Of a stretch of DNA of 64,000 bases, positions 1 through 11,133 are shown piece after piece. How positions within the stretch are numbered: the first letter of the stretch is position 1; each line of letters opens with the position of its first letter. The stretch covers positions 24,909,501 through 24,973,500 of the forward strand of contig CM073886.1 of assembly GCA_037176705.1 (NCBI GenBank). The letters are read 5' to 3'. The DNA is from Molossus alvarezi. Its lineage: Eukaryota > Chordata > Mammalia > Chiroptera > Molossidae. The notes below the pieces were generated by a model. The model was not told the origin of the DNA, searched no databases, and was given only the letters and a program-made list of their open reading frames with translations. The position numbers and the translations under genes are program-made.

Positions 1-1
1 A

Positions 2-430
2 ACAGACATACAAGTCCAGGAAGCACAGAGAGTCCCAAACAAGATGAACCCCAAGAGGCCCACACCAAGACACATCATCATCAAAATGCAAAAGGTTCAA
101 GACAAAGAGAGAATATTAAAAGCAGCAAGAGAAAGGCAGCTAGTTACCTACAAGGGAGTACCCATTAGGCTGTCAGCTGATTTCTCCAAAGAAACTTTGC
201 AGGCCAGAAGGGACTGGCAAGAAATATTCAGAGTGATGAAAACCAAGAACCTACAACCAAAATTACTCTGTCCTGCAAAGCTGTCATTTAGAATCGATGG
301 ACATACAAAAACTTTCCCAGACAAGAAAAAGTTAAAGGAGTTCATCACCACCAAACCGTTATTCTATGAAATGATGAAGGGTCTTTTTGAAGAAAAAGAT
401 AAAATGTATGAACAAACAAAATGGCAATGA
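2..430 (+). CDS. ORF1: HAL1 ORF1p, C-terminal part (cut by window edge)
   Basis: The frame is open from base 2 to the stop at 428-430. It encodes the second half of an L1-type ORF1p RNA-binding protein, which coats element RNA and acts as a nucleic-acid chaperone. Visible are the RRM tail (RHIIIKM, the RNP1-like strand) and the C-terminal domain with YKGVPIRLSADFS, the ARRDWQEIF helix and FPDKKKLKEF. No frame damage is seen. The apparent ATG at 44 is internal, since homologous residues continue upstream of it. It ends with the same EQTKWQ as the full copy at 12038-12979. Confidence 0.88.
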   Translation, partial: TDIQVQEAQRVPNKMNPKRPTPRHIIIKMQKVQDKERILKAARERQLVTYKGVPIRLSADFSKETLQARRDWQEIFRVMKTKNLQPKLLCPAKLSFRIDGHTKTFPDKKKLKEFITTKPLFYEMMKGLFEEKDKMYEQTKWQ

Positions 431-683
431 ATACATATCTATCAACAATGGAATCTACAAACAAAATGAACAGGAAGAACAGAAACATTCTCATAGATAC
501 AGAGAACATTTTATTGGTTGCCAGTTGGGAAGGGGGTTGGGGGAATGGGTGAAAAAGGTGAAGGGATTAAGAAGCACAAACTCATTGCTAGGCTGACAAA
601 CCTCAAAGGGAAAGGGGTTGGGGGGGTGGGAAGAAATAAACCAAAGAACTTATATGCATAACCAATGGACACAGACAATAGTG

Positions 684-734
684 TGGGAAAAGGTGGGAGG
701 GGGGCGGGAGTGGGGAGGAGGGGGTCAATGGGGG
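684..734 (+). repeat. G-rich tract of the HAL1 3' UTR (copy 1)
   Basis: Several runs of three to six G are separated by short A/T/C spacers, close upstream of the polyadenylation signal. The same tract recurs at 13232-13284 and, degraded, at 38170-38228. Mammalian L1 3' UTRs are known for G-rich polypurine tracts that can form quadruplexes. Confidence 0.6.
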
Positions 735-799
735 AAAAATGTGGAACATCTGTAATACATTTTACATCCAACAATAAAGATTTGGAAAAAAAAAAAAAG

Positions 800-1681
800 A
801 GATGAAAGGCTGATATTTTAAGGGGATTGAAGGTTCAAAAACACCACAGAGAATGGATGCTCCCTCTCTCCTTCCACTGTGCCCATATTAAATATTAATT
901 CCCATTGTCTTTGCAAATACAGAAGTTGACTAAGACACACATCATAAAAAATGCAAGGTAATGTTCCACTCTGTTTTGGCTTTTGCATTGGAAATGCATA
1001 TGGATGACTTTTCTTCCTCCTTTGTCCTTGGTCAGTGTTGTCTAGGAGAGCATGGGTGTCCACCAGTAGCAAGAGATCAAGGACACATCCCCACCGGGAG
1101 CCTGACAATCTCAGCTCCAGGCATCAACAAACACTGTCCTTTAAATATTTTTAGGAGTCAGGAGGATTCCTTTAGGACTAACAGTTACCTAAATCACCGG
1201 AGGGGGGCCCGGTAGGACAGCTGGGGCAGCAGGGTCAAAGGACCTACCAGGGCAAAGGAAGGCCATTGACTGCAGGCACCGGAGGGAACTGGCTTTTTTT
1301 CGGGCCTGATTCCCTTCATCTCCACTGGGTTTTACAAAATAATAACTTTTTCCATTTTATCTTTTCCTTGAAAAGATATGTGTTCACGGCAGGAAACTTC
1401 AAATGAGTGAGCATGCAAAAAGGAGATAAAAATTAACCATAATCCAAGAAATGCATGAGAATGATAGACACCCAAGTGACCACGGTATTGGCCCATAGGG
1501 GAAGAGAAAGAGTGTAATGGGAAAGGAATGGACAGGGACCTTCAATTTTACTACTAATGTCTTATTATTTCTTTGGCTAGGTATTGAATACATGGATATT
1601 GTTATATTTTTAAAATATTTTTGTAATATGTCTTAAATAATTCAGAATATTCTTAATCTGTTACTCTCATCATTTAGACTT
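800..1681. other. No recognised feature
   Basis: AT-rich non-coding DNA following the HAL1 poly(A). Small open frames (for example 961-1215) resemble no family I know and lack splice context. No repeat recognised. Confidence 0.5.
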
Positions 1682-1750
1682 TAGTGCCTAGCAAAGCCTC
1701 GTAGATACCTAATACATTTTTCTTGAATGAGTGAATGAGTGAAGGAATGA
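1682..1750 (+). repeat. L2 LINE 3' end
   Basis: It shows 'agtgcctagcaaagc..' followed by a short T-rich stretch and a GAATGAGT-type terminal repeat, as expected for the degraded 3' tip of L2. Confidence 0.55.
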
Positions 1751-1835
1751 CTTAACTGTGTTACCTCTGAGCTTTAGAGACTAGAAATTAGGGCTGATAA
1801 TATCTACCCTCAAAATTAAGACAGAGTGAGATGTA
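1751..1835 (+). repeat. MIR-like fragment
   Basis: A degraded match to the MIR core: a 'ttacctctgagcttta' stretch, then a purine-rich part and 'gataatatctacc'. Weak, because identity is low. Confidence 0.4.
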
Positions 1836-2277
1836 ACTGTAATTTCACCTCCCAGGACCACAATTTTGATAAATTTTCCAGAATTGTCATTCTTCCAAAA
1901 TATGGATATTTTTAAACAGCATTTTAAAACATCGGATCATTTAATATGTACTACAAAAATATTTTTAAAATATAACAAACAGACATAATCACAGCATCTT
2001 TAGTCAACCCTTAAGTTCCTTTCTTCACTATTTTAGCAGCTGTGCAGTATTCCATTGTATCAGTGAATCTCTTTTGAGCTTAATAAGAGTCAACACCTTT
2101 AGCTGTTGAGAGGGACTGTTTAAAGGTAGCATCGCCCAAATCTCCAGCCTCAGGTGGGCTCCAGGAGTTGGAAGGCACTGTCCCGGCCAATAGGGGGATT
2201 ACTTACATTCCTCCAAGGTAACCCCAGTTTAAACTAATTTCCCCCAACAAAATGTATTAGGAAACATTCTGAGAGGT
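1836..2277. other. No recognised feature
   Basis: AT-rich DNA with no repeat or gene that I recognise. Confidence 0.5.
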
Positions 2278-2783
2278 TTGGGGACCAACCCTTTTTCTAG
2301 TTTCCTAAGGAAGTACAACCTCGGACATTGCTCTCTTGGCTTCGAGTTGTCTGTAGAATACAATTCAAACTTCCATGTACCCCCTCACAGTCCGGCACCC
2401 CACCAAACCCTTCATTTTCCCTCAGCTCTCCGCCATCCATCTACGTGGTGTTGTTGCTCCATCTCTGGATCACACCAAGGTCTTCCTGGCCCAGGTGTAT
2501 CATACACACACACCCCCTCTCCCCCAGCCTAGAGCACTTCTCCATTACTCTTCACTCTTTACGTTGAAACTCAACCTCGTGCTTTCCTTCCATAGCCTTT
2601 GCTCTGCTGCAGTAATCAAATATTTATCTGCATGTGTATTTGTTGAATGCTTGTCCTCCATGAGAACAGCGAGGGACTGCACCTGTTTTGTTCATTGTTG
2701 AATGTACAGCCTCTAGCACAGCCCTGCTGCACACAGATGCCTAATAAATCTGTCTTGAACAAATGAATGAATGAACGAATGAA
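2278..2783 (+). repeat. L2 LINE 3' fragment
   Basis: It carries the usual order of L2 3' sequence: a C/T-rich ORF2 end, 'ccatgagaacagcgaggga', 'gcctctagcacagccctg', 'gcctaataaat', then GAATGAATGAACGAATGAAT. The open frames here are remnants of, or shadows within, L2. Confidence 0.75.
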
Positions 2784-2789
2784 TCCCTT

Positions 2790-2930
2790 CACTGTGTATT
2801 ATTTACCTCCAGGCTTTAGTTTCCTCTCATCTACAAAATAGGACTGGCACTCTCTACCCCCCAAATTGCTGTGAGGGAAAATGCACCCACCTCCGTAGAA
2901 TGCCTCACTGGGTGTAGGTGACAGGTGAAA
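2790..2930 (+). repeat. MIR SINE fragment
   Basis: 'ctttagtttcctctcatctacaaaatagga' corresponds to the conserved MIR block (cagtttcctcatctgtaaaatggg), followed by a degraded tail. Confidence 0.65.
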
Positions 2931-3484
2931 AATGGTTTTCTCTGCCACAGTTATTTTGCTCTTCAAACATCCCAGGCCTTAGTCTACAAAGAGAGATACC
3001 CACAGCCTTGCTTTATTTAAAAGCTTTTTCTTTGCCCTTTTGAAGGCAGGTACAAATGAGAACACTGGGATGTTTGTTTTAATACAATCCCTTTGAACCT
3101 CAAAATGCCTATGATAGAAAACAGGGCAAAACATACAATTTTACCTTTTCTTCTAGCTAACTACTATTTACAAATGCCGTTGGCTCTGGTTTAGCTCAGA
3201 AAACCTTTTCAAGGCTCAGGCAGTTAATTACAGCTGCCTCTGGGGTGGTGGAACCTCAGCCACACTCAGGGGTCAACAGCTTTGACTAGACGGGAGGGAA
3301 TAAGTGTCACTCAGGCACCACAGGCTGAATGCTAGTAACCCCAGGAGCCAATGTCTCTGCAAATCAGCAGTCCCACCCTCACGTTCCATTAGTAATAGTT
3401 CATACAAACAATAGTAAATGCAAAAACATTCTTTAATTCACAAAGAAAATCTGGCCTCCAATCTAGGGTGGAGGGGACGTGATA
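2931..3484. other. No recognised feature
   Basis: Mixed-composition DNA with no gene or repeat that I can name. Confidence 0.5.
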
Positions 3485-4140
3485 TAATTCATCCATTCGT
3501 TCCACAAATATTTATTGACCACTTATTACAAGCCAAGCTGTGTATTAGGTGCTAAGTAAGGACTGAGCATTTAACGAGAGAGGTAAGATCTCTGCTCTCA
3601 AAGAACTTACTTGGGGGGGGGGGTTGGGAGGGGGTACCAAGGCAAACAAAAGAAGAAGAAAACAAAGCAAGAGATCAAACAGTGACGAGTGCTTTTCAGA
3701 TAAATTAAACTGGAGGGAAGTAATGGAGAGTGAGATAGTGAATGAAGAAATAAAATTTAATCTAAGAACTGAATGACAAGAAGAAACCGGCTACACAAAA
3801 AATCTGAAAGAGCATTCCAGGAAGACAGAAAAGCTAGTGTAAAGGCCCTGGGGTAAGAACTTTAGATTTGAGAAATGTAGTGAGTGAGTAGAAGAGAAAA
3901 TAGAAATAGGAGTGTAGAGATCAGTCTTATAAGCCATGATAAAGAGCTTTCATTTTATTCTAAGGGTCAGGGGAAGCCATTGGATGGTTTTAAGCAAGGG
4001 AGTAATATGATGTGATTTATGTTTTTTAAAAAAATCACTCTGGCTACTATGTAAAGAATATATTATAGGGGCAGGTATAGAAGTAGGAAGACCATTTAGG
4101 TAGATGTTGCAGTAATTTAAATGAGATGTAATGATAGTTT
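3485..4140 (-). repeat. Ancient repeat: L2 3' end (reverse) plus adjoining old mammalian repeat
   Basis: It begins with the reverse complement of the L2 tip ('tcattccacaaatatttattgacc', 'tgctctcaaagaactta'). It continues into an old repeat often seen in mammals, with 'agcattccaggaagacag', 'tgtaaaggccctggggt' and 'gggaagccattggatggtttt'. I cannot name the second family with certainty. A run of 12 G interrupted by TT lies at 3614-3633. Confidence 0.55.
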
Positions 4141-4940
4141 GGACAAAGACATTACAGACAATTCCTGTCCATGATGAGCTTATAGTTGGTTAAGATAAAC
4201 TTTTAAATGCACAAAAGAGGTACATTGATCCTACAAAAGGGTTAGCAATCAAATAAAATTGTCAGTTAATTTGGACAGAAAAGTTCAAACATCCCACTTT
4301 TTCTATTGGAAGAGGTGGTGTACAGATTATCTTTCTTTTCTTTCTTCTCCAGATCATCATGTTAAAATTCACTTGTTTAATAACCTACCTGCAATCTTGG
4401 ATTCTGGCATAGCCTTCAAAGAACAAGGTCGATGGTAGGAAAGAGGAAAGACATGTGTTTTCCTTTCAGGTATATAAAACCCAAAAGGTTTGGAATGGAG
4501 ATGTCAAGGCCATTGTTTGTTTGAATGAATACAGCCACCAATCAAGTCTGCATTAGAAACCTCTTCTTCTGGACCTCTTGGGTCATGGAGTGAAGGTTGC
4601 AAATGAAATTACCCAGGATCTCCTGATGATGTTGACTTGGGTGGATAAGGAAATGTCTTGGGAAGAGATTTGGAGTCAGGAGAGAGTTTTTGTGAAAGCC
4701 ACTTATAGACCTGCCTGGTCCTATAACACTACCAAAGATTTTGCCAAGTAATTGGTCTCTTGTTTACCTGGTATTACTCCAGGACCCTGTGGCCATAGCA
4801 ACTGAGTGGGATGTGGGAGGGGATCTCAAGAGCCTAATGTTGGCTAAAGAATCTAAGACATATCAAAGATCAGTAATCAACATTTGGAAAGAGAGGAACC
4901 AAAACTCACCCCTAAACTATCAGAGAATGAATATTAAAGT
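4141..4940. other. No recognised feature
   Basis: AT-rich non-coding DNA. The open frame 4741-4944 runs into a GATA microsatellite and shows no recognisable domain. Confidence 0.5.
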
Positions 4941-4961
4941 ATAGATAAATAGATGATAGAT

Positions 4962-5006
<45 letters not shown>
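4941..5006 (+). repeat. (GATA)n microsatellite
   Basis: Imperfect GATA/GATGATA units at first, then an uninterrupted GATA run of about ten units. Confidence 0.95.
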
Positions 5007-5404
5007 GCCATGCTCTGAAATGAATGCAGTATCTCTCAAATGCCTGCATTTCATAAGCCCTCTAACATCTTTTTCAGATGTCTGAATTGAGTTATTTTTC
5101 TATTTGCCAATAACTAAGACAAAACAATATGAGACATGAGAATCAGAAACAGATAGAGACAGTCTAGACAGATGATGCTACTCTTGTCTCCACCCATCTT
5201 AAAAGGCAATTAAAATATATCACAAAACCAGGGATCTCATGTCCCAGTTCATAGAAAGAAGCAACTCAGAAATTTTCCCCACAGTGAATTTATTACAGAT
5301 CAACATTAAGCTATGACTTGGTATCAATGAGATGTAAGCCCTTCAAACCCTCCCACTTTCTTCCCAACCTCACAGCAAAGTTCCTATGTGGAAGCTAGCC
5401 TAAA
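5007..5404. other. No recognised feature
   Basis: No repeat or gene recognised. Confidence 0.5.
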
Positions 5405-5444
5405 ATACACACACGTGTGCGCGCGCACACACACACGCACACAC
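5405..5444. repeat. Alternating purine-pyrimidine tract (CA/CG/TG)
   Basis: A 40-base stretch with perfect purine-pyrimidine alternation: ACACACAC, GTGTGCGCGCGC, then a further AC/GC series. This composition favours Z-DNA. Confidence 0.9.
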
Positions 5445-6087
5445 CTTCCATCTCCAAGATATGTACTCAGATAAGGTTTTCAAATTTAATAAAAGGTTTC
5501 AAGTTGAGGAACCTTTCATAAATGAAACACCCTGACAAGAAAAGAAAACCACAGTCTGATAGCCAGTAAACTGTGGCTTCTCACCAAATTTGTAGTGTGC
5601 ATGTGGGCACATCTTTCCAAGAGAAAAAAGTCACGCATAGCTGCCTTATCTCCCCATCTTCTCCATCCTCACCTCCCACCAAGGACAGATCAAAGAGAGA
5701 TTCCATTTACCCTCCACTTTGGGAATGCCTTTCTTATTTGTAACCCTACAGAAAAAAATTATTCCGTACGCCCCCGGGAGGACGTTTAAGTTGCAAACCT
5801 GACTGAGTCTCAGGTGCGGAGAGACAGCAGAGCCACCGACTTTGGAAGGGTGAGCACCTTCACTGTCACACGCCTGCCTGTAGCATGTTCTGGAAGTGGA
5901 AGAGAGAGGTGGCACAGAGAAGAGTCTGGGGCTGATTCGAACATCAATTCTGTGCTTGATGCATTTGGACATCAGCTATTCATAAAGGTGTATGATTGAA
6001 AACTAATTTGCCACTCACACAAACTTATAAAACTACACATTAAGACGTATACATGCTCTCTTTATTGATTGTGATTTTCATTTATTT
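5445..6087. other. No recognised feature
   Basis: Open frames on both strands at 5595-5999 overlap each other and show no known domain. No repeat recognised. Confidence 0.5.
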
Positions 6088-6217
6088 GTCCATTTGTTTC
6101 CCCTCCAGCCCACTTAGAATCGTGTCAGCTCCGAGAAGGTAGGAGCTTTATTTGTTTTTTTCTCCACTATATCCACAGTGCCTGGCACATGGTAGCTAAT
6201 TAATAAATTTTTGTTAG
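6088..6217 (+). repeat. L2 LINE 3' end, interrupted by a SINE
   Basis: 'cacttagaatcgtgtcagctc', 'cacagtgcctggcacatggtag' and 'taataaatttttgttag' match the L2 3' end. The VES SINE that follows is inserted at its tip. Confidence 0.7.
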
Positions 6218-6430
6218 CTTGGCTGGTATGGTTGAGCATCGACCCAAGCACCAAGAGGTCGCTTGTTCAAATTCCAGTCAGGGCACGTGCTGGGTTACAG
6301 GCTTGATCTCCAGTAGGGGGCGTGCAGGAGGCAGCCCATCAATGATGTTTCTCTCTCATTGGTGTTTCTATCTCTCCCTCTCCCTTTCTCTCTCTCTCTA
6401 AAATCAATAAAAACATTAAAATAAATAAAT
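6218..6430 (+). mobile_element. VES SINE (tRNA-derived), short-tail type
   Basis: A degraded tRNA-like head (GGTTGAGCATCGACCC, box-B-like GTTCAAATTCC) is followed by 'gtagggggcgtgcaggagg', the TTTCTCTCTCATTGGTGTTTC block, a CT-rich run and 'taaaatcaataaaaa'. Flanking repeats at 6205-6217 and 6431-6443 (AAATTTTTGTTAG / AAATTCTTGTTAG) are the target-site duplication with one mismatch. Confidence 0.9.
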
Positions 6431-6443
6431 AAATTCTTGTTAG

Positions 6444-8279
6444 ATGGATAGATGCAGAGAAAAGACTAAAAGAAACTAAACCAATAATTAATAGTGCTTA
6501 CTCTGAGGAGAGAGACTATGGCATGGTCACAATTTATTCTTGATACTTTTTCTCTTTTCTAATTTTTTAAATACTATTTTTCTACTTACAATAAAATGGA
6601 ATGATTATGGCTTGGGTAAAAACCAAGTTATCACTAACATTGTCATTAGCTAGGAAGTAGTAGGCAGGTTCAAATTTGTTAATAATGCACATACACGAAC
6701 AAATGTTGTATTAATAACAATGAAGTTCTACATTTCTGGTTTTAATTTATGCATTCATTCAACCAACATGTATTGTGGGCCACCATGCATCAGTCCTCAA
6801 TGTAGGCAATGGACAAATTATTAAAGAATCATTTTTAAATTTTCAGAAAAGGTAAAATCATGACTTTCATATAGATATAAAGTGAACATGTATTAGAGAA
6901 TTTATTTAAGTCTTAAAAGAATGAACTGGTAGTATGTTATTCTTGGTTCAAAGGAGAATGAAAAGATTAGGTCAGAAATATTGAAATAAATATGCAAATG
7001 GAGGCAAAACTGGCCTCTTCCAATTTGGAAACCTACCCTGTACAGATCTGAAACTCGCTTGTACAGACATTTTACATGTTTACAGGCAGGAATTATTCTG
7101 CATTGCTATCAGTGGTCCACAACTTATAGAGTTGTCAAAGAACTGACAGCAATGTAAGACATTTGATAACCTGGAAGAATATGCTCTAGACAGTGCATCC
7201 ATTTCCAATGAAGAACAATTCTTCCTTACACTACAAAGATGACTGAGCTAGTCTCTGGCTTTTCCTGTGGTATCTGGGAAGACTGACATAGCAAAGGGCT
7301 GGCTTTGTTCTGAACAGGAGATTAAATCATTACGTTGCTCCTCTTCTGTTTACAAGGTCCCTGCAAAGGAAACCATGTACAGAATTAGATATTGTCCAAA
7401 TAAGTGGGGTGGGGGGACAATAATTTGTTTTCAAAGTGCATTTTAAATGTGGGGTTATTTTGTAGTAACAATTTTAATTGCAAATACAACAGAAAATCAG
7501 TACATAATCATTGTAGAAATAAAATGCAAAGCATAAAACAATGTGGAAAAAAGAAAACAAGAGTCCTTGACTACCTCCCTTCATTCAATTCCATTTCTCA
7601 TCCATTAGAAATGCTTACTAATAAAAATCAACAAGGTTCACAAATCCATAGATGCATTGTGGTGCTAAAAGGAAAGACCAGGAGTAGAGGGTCCTTCATT
7701 CAGTGGAGACACGTTAATGAAATGTTTAGACATGTAAAGTAGGATTTATTTGGAGTAAGAGAGGGAGGGGAGCTAGAATGTTCTGCATTTGAAAGTTACA
7801 GGAATATTAAGGTTCAAGGCTGACAAAGGAAGAGGGGAGGGCATACCCAAAGAGGTGGGGAAAAAGGCTATAGAATGTGAAGTCCATAGCCAGTGAGAAA
7901 TGTCCAGGGCCAGGAAAGACTTGATGAATTCTTGGGATCATGACATCTAATATTTTATCTCAAGCTATTGTCTATTCTGTTCTATGATGTAATCTCCCAC
8001 AAAAAATCTTCCATGAAATAAATATTTTCTAGACAGGACAGCCTGTGCCAGTGGTTCTTTGAAGACCTTTACAGAACATGTCAGTATGGGTCACAGGAAT
8101 GGAGAAAAGAAAGCAGTTGTAGGAGGTGAGAAGCAGGAGTTGAGAAACTCAAGAGTCAGAGACCCAGAACAAGAGCTGACCAGGAGAATATAAGCCCCAC
8201 CCCCCTTCAGGTTATGCCAAGAATCCCTGGATCCAGGACACAGATACTATATATCCTGCCTTCTCTTGGATTGGATCTC
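6444..8279. other. No recognised feature
   Basis: AT-rich DNA. The open frame 7404-7742 has no recognisable domain. Old repeat remnants may exist but are too degraded for me to name. Confidence 0.45.
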
Positions 8280-8600
8280 TGTACATTTGAGATGACTATT
8301 AAAGGAACTAGAGCAACCAATGAGAGTATGGAGGGCTTTCCGGAGGAAGCAACATTTATACTGAGTCTGGAAGGAAGAGGAGGCTCTCACCACATAACAG
8401 GGACTAAGTAGGAAGGGAAAAGAGAACCACATGTGCAAAAGTAAGAGGCATAAAAAGGCAACTAACATTTGAGGGAACCAAGAGCTGGTTGGTATGATTA
8501 GAGCTCAGCCTATGTAGAATTGGTAGGATATGATTTGGAACAGTACCCAGAGCTCTCGGGGTAATGTTGATATTAATCTTAAAAAATATACCCAGTACAG
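8280..8600 (-). repeat. Possible ancient mammalian repeat
   Basis: 'ctttccggaggaagcaacatttatactgagtctgg', 'cacatgtgcaaaagtaagagg' and similar phrases resemble the same old repeat seen next to reversed L2 at 3485-4140. Weak. Confidence 0.3.
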
Positions 8601-9093
8601 AAATGGAAAGCAATGTGGTGGAAAACTGGTGATTGAACAAGGATTTGAAGAACCGTAATCTAATAACCACTCTATCATTAACTTGAGCAATTTGCTTGTG
8701 AAGTAGAGTAAAACTTGACCAGGCTGTTTATCCCCTTAGAACACTGTAAGAATACAAAGTGTTGGAATCAGGAAGACTTCTCCTTCTCTGAGCAAGGAAG
8801 TAGGACAGCTCCGGGAAAAGAGTATTTCAAGAAAACTGCTCAGAACAAGTAAATGGACTGAGTTTAACTCCAAGTGTTGGAACTGAATCAAGCCAGACAG
8901 AACAAAAAATACTTCCTAAAAATGTGCCAATGATATTATCTGGAGGGTAAACCAATAAGACACAATTTTAACAAATTCTTTCCAGGGGGAGTGTTTTGCC
9001 CCTTGTTGATATAATGATGTAGAACACATAACTTCAAATTTCAAGCATAATTCTTTCCACTTCATTAGTTGTTTGGGTTATTCACGTTCTTTC
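8601..9093. other. No recognised feature
   Basis: No gene or repeat recognised. Confidence 0.45.
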
Positions 9094-9368
9094 AATTTTT
9101 TTATTGTTTATCCTCACCCAAGGATATTTTTTCCATTGATTTCTAGAGAGAGTGGAAGGGAGGAAGAGAGAGGGAGAAAAAGAGAGAGAGGGAAAGAGAG
9201 AAACATCAACGTGAGAGAAGCACATTGATTGGTTGCCTCTCTCACACGCCCTGACCAGAGCCAGGGATCAAACCTGCAACCCAGGTACATGCCCTTGACC
9301 AGGAATTGAACTAAAGCACTTCAGTCCACAGGCTGACACTCTAACCACTTAGCCACACAGGCCAGGGC
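9094..9368 (-). mobile_element. VES SINE, long-tail type, degraded
   Basis: Read on the minus strand it starts 'gccctggcctgtgtggctaagtgg' with a tRNA-like head, then a CT-rich run, and ends in the 'tccttgggtgaggat' tail typical of the long-tail VES form. GTTCTTTC occurs at both borders (9086 and 9376), a possible short target-site duplication. Confidence 0.8.
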
Positions 9369-9383
9369 TGATGTTGTTCTTTC

Positions 9384-10030
9384 TACCTGTTCCTCTCTGA
9401 TCCTCTTAATCTTTGTTATTATGTAAGAGAGAGAATAAACGTACAACACTTGGTATTTTTCACCTGGTATGTTGCACAGTAGGATAATCCTCTTCTAAGC
9501 CAGACATCCTAAAGATATTTCTAAATGTTTTTACTTCCACTAGGTCACGTGAAGGTGATAACTATTACGTATGGGCACTAGATGCGCAATCTTACAGAAG
9601 GCAAAGTGGACAGACATGCAGTCACTGATGAAAAGACACTCTTTTAATCTTTCCATAGAGTGAGACAGATTCTTGGGGACCAAGAGCCAGGATTGGCCTC
9701 ACACACTTCTCTAAGCCCCCATGATCCCTGAAGCCACATCATTTCAGCCCCAGGATTCATTCATTTGCTTTGAAAGCACCTGAGGCTTCAGATGGTCTTT
9801 AAGTACTGAAGTCCTACTTCCTCTGTGGGGACATCAAAGTCCTCAATAAGCAGGTTTTGGCAGTATGTCAAGAGGTTCTCTGCACATAGAGGTAGGAGTT
9901 AGACTTATTAGCAAATTGCTAAGTTTACCTGGACCAGAAGAAAATATTTTTGTAGATAAGATTTCATCTATATGGACTAATGTCTATTAAAGCATCATCA
10001 TCACTAAATGCAAATTAAGCACCTATGATG
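9384..10030. other. No recognised feature
   Basis: No gene or repeat recognised between the SINE and the SPIN element. Confidence 0.45.
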
Positions 10031-10038
10031 ACCTACAT

Positions 10039-10058
10039 CAGCAGTTCTCAACCTGTGG
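10039..10058 (+). repeat. SPIN left terminal inverted repeat
   Basis: CAGCAGTTCTCAACC matches the reverse complement of the right end (CAGTGGTTCTCAACC) with two differences. Confidence 0.88.
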
Positions 10059-10701
10059 GTCATGACCCTTTTGGGAGGTCAAACGACCTTTTCACAGGGG
10101 TCACCTAAGTCCATCAGAAAACACATATTTCTGATGGTCTTAGGAACCAAGACACCGCTCCTCTATCCGTCTCCAGGCAGATCCGCCCACATGCAGATAC
10201 ACCCACATATGAGTACTCAGCGTGATGACATCATTGCACCAACCCCATCACATACACCCCATACAATTACAGGGTATGTGACAGGGTTGTCACCATCATG
10301 TACTTATGCAGACCAGTCACACATGTAGAGAGCAGTTACTGTGTAGAAAGCAGCTAATCTGTTAAAAGCAGCAGTATTGGAGGTAAAACGACACTTCATA
10401 AATTATAATTACTGGGTAAATGTAAAATCATGTACTGTAAAATCATCAACTACTGCAAAATATATATATATCTGTATCATAGGAACTTAATCAGGATGCT
10501 GATCAGTCTTTTTATATTCAGCTGTGGTTAATGTGAATACTGCCCCCATGTGATAGTAACAGGTATGTAAAAAAACTCAGAGAATGGTAAACCATAGGAA
10601 ACTTTAATGAACTTTATTGACTAAACTATGCTATGTATCATCTTTTGTATTATTAAAGCTATTGTTATATATTATTGTCATTAGCAAACTATCCCATGAC
10701 A

Positions 10702-11133
10702 ATGGCTTGTAGAGAAGAACGTTAAGAAAAGAAAATATAGTGAGGATTTCTTGCAGTATGGTTTTACCTCAATAATTACAGCAGGAACTGAGAAACCACA
10801 ATGTGTTATTTGTTATGAAGTTCTACCAGCCGAATCTATAAAGCTGAACAAACTAAAACTCCATTTTGATAGCAACCACCCCAGCTTTGCCGGCAAGGAT
10901 ACCAACTATTTTAGAAGCAAAGCTGATGGACTCAAGAAAGCCAGACTTGACACTGGTGGCAAGTACCACAAACAAAATGTAGCAGCTGTTGAAGCTTCAT
11001 ATTTGGTGGCACTCAGAATCGCCAGAGCTATGAAACCTCACACCATTGATGAGGATTTACTGTTGCCAGTGGCCAAAGACATTGTTCGAGTTATGATCCG
11101 AGACAAATTTGTTATGAAATTGAGTGCAATTTC
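10702..11133 (+). pseudogene. SPIN hAT transposase, N-terminal segment (broken)
   Basis: A likely original ATG is at 10702, but its frame hits a stop after seven codons. The homologous protein resumes one base out of phase at about 10724 (KKRKYSEDFLQYGF), so a frameshift is inferred. After that the frame is open to the HAL1 insertion. The segment carries a BED-type zinc-finger pattern: CVIC, then H and H in KLHFDSNHP. This is the DNA-binding domain of hAT transposases and their relatives (ZBED5, FAM200). The last residues before the insertion, KLSAIS, continue in phase after the HAL1 at 13535, which confirms that one gene was split. Confidence 0.82.
11116..11133 (+). repeat. Target-site duplication, left copy, of HAL1 copy 2
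   Basis: GAAATTGAGTGCAATTTC, identical over 18 bases to 13535-13552. It lies inside the SPIN transposase frame and marks insertion by target-primed reverse transcription. Confidence 0.97.

Larger units (their letters stand above)
1..799 (+). mobile_element. HAL1 (half-L1) retrotransposon, copy 1, 3' portion
   Basis: This is the end of ORF1, a 3' UTR with G-rich runs, an AATAAA at about 773 and a poly(A) tail ending near 799. After the ORF1 stop there is no trace of the endonuclease or reverse transcriptase of ORF2, which is the defining layout of HAL1. It aligns base for base with 12549-13352, with about 20 differences counted by eye, so both come from one recent source family. The 5' part lies left of the window, so its length and target-site duplication cannot be judged. 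Confidence 0.88.

Noticed and set aside
2278..2701. Overlapping frames in three phases suggesting a gene
   Set aside because: The region is the C/T-rich 3' end of an L2 element.
4941..5006. CRISPR-like or satellite arrays
   Set aside because: The regular repeats (GATA, CTAT, GA, GGA) are simple microsatellites without spacers.
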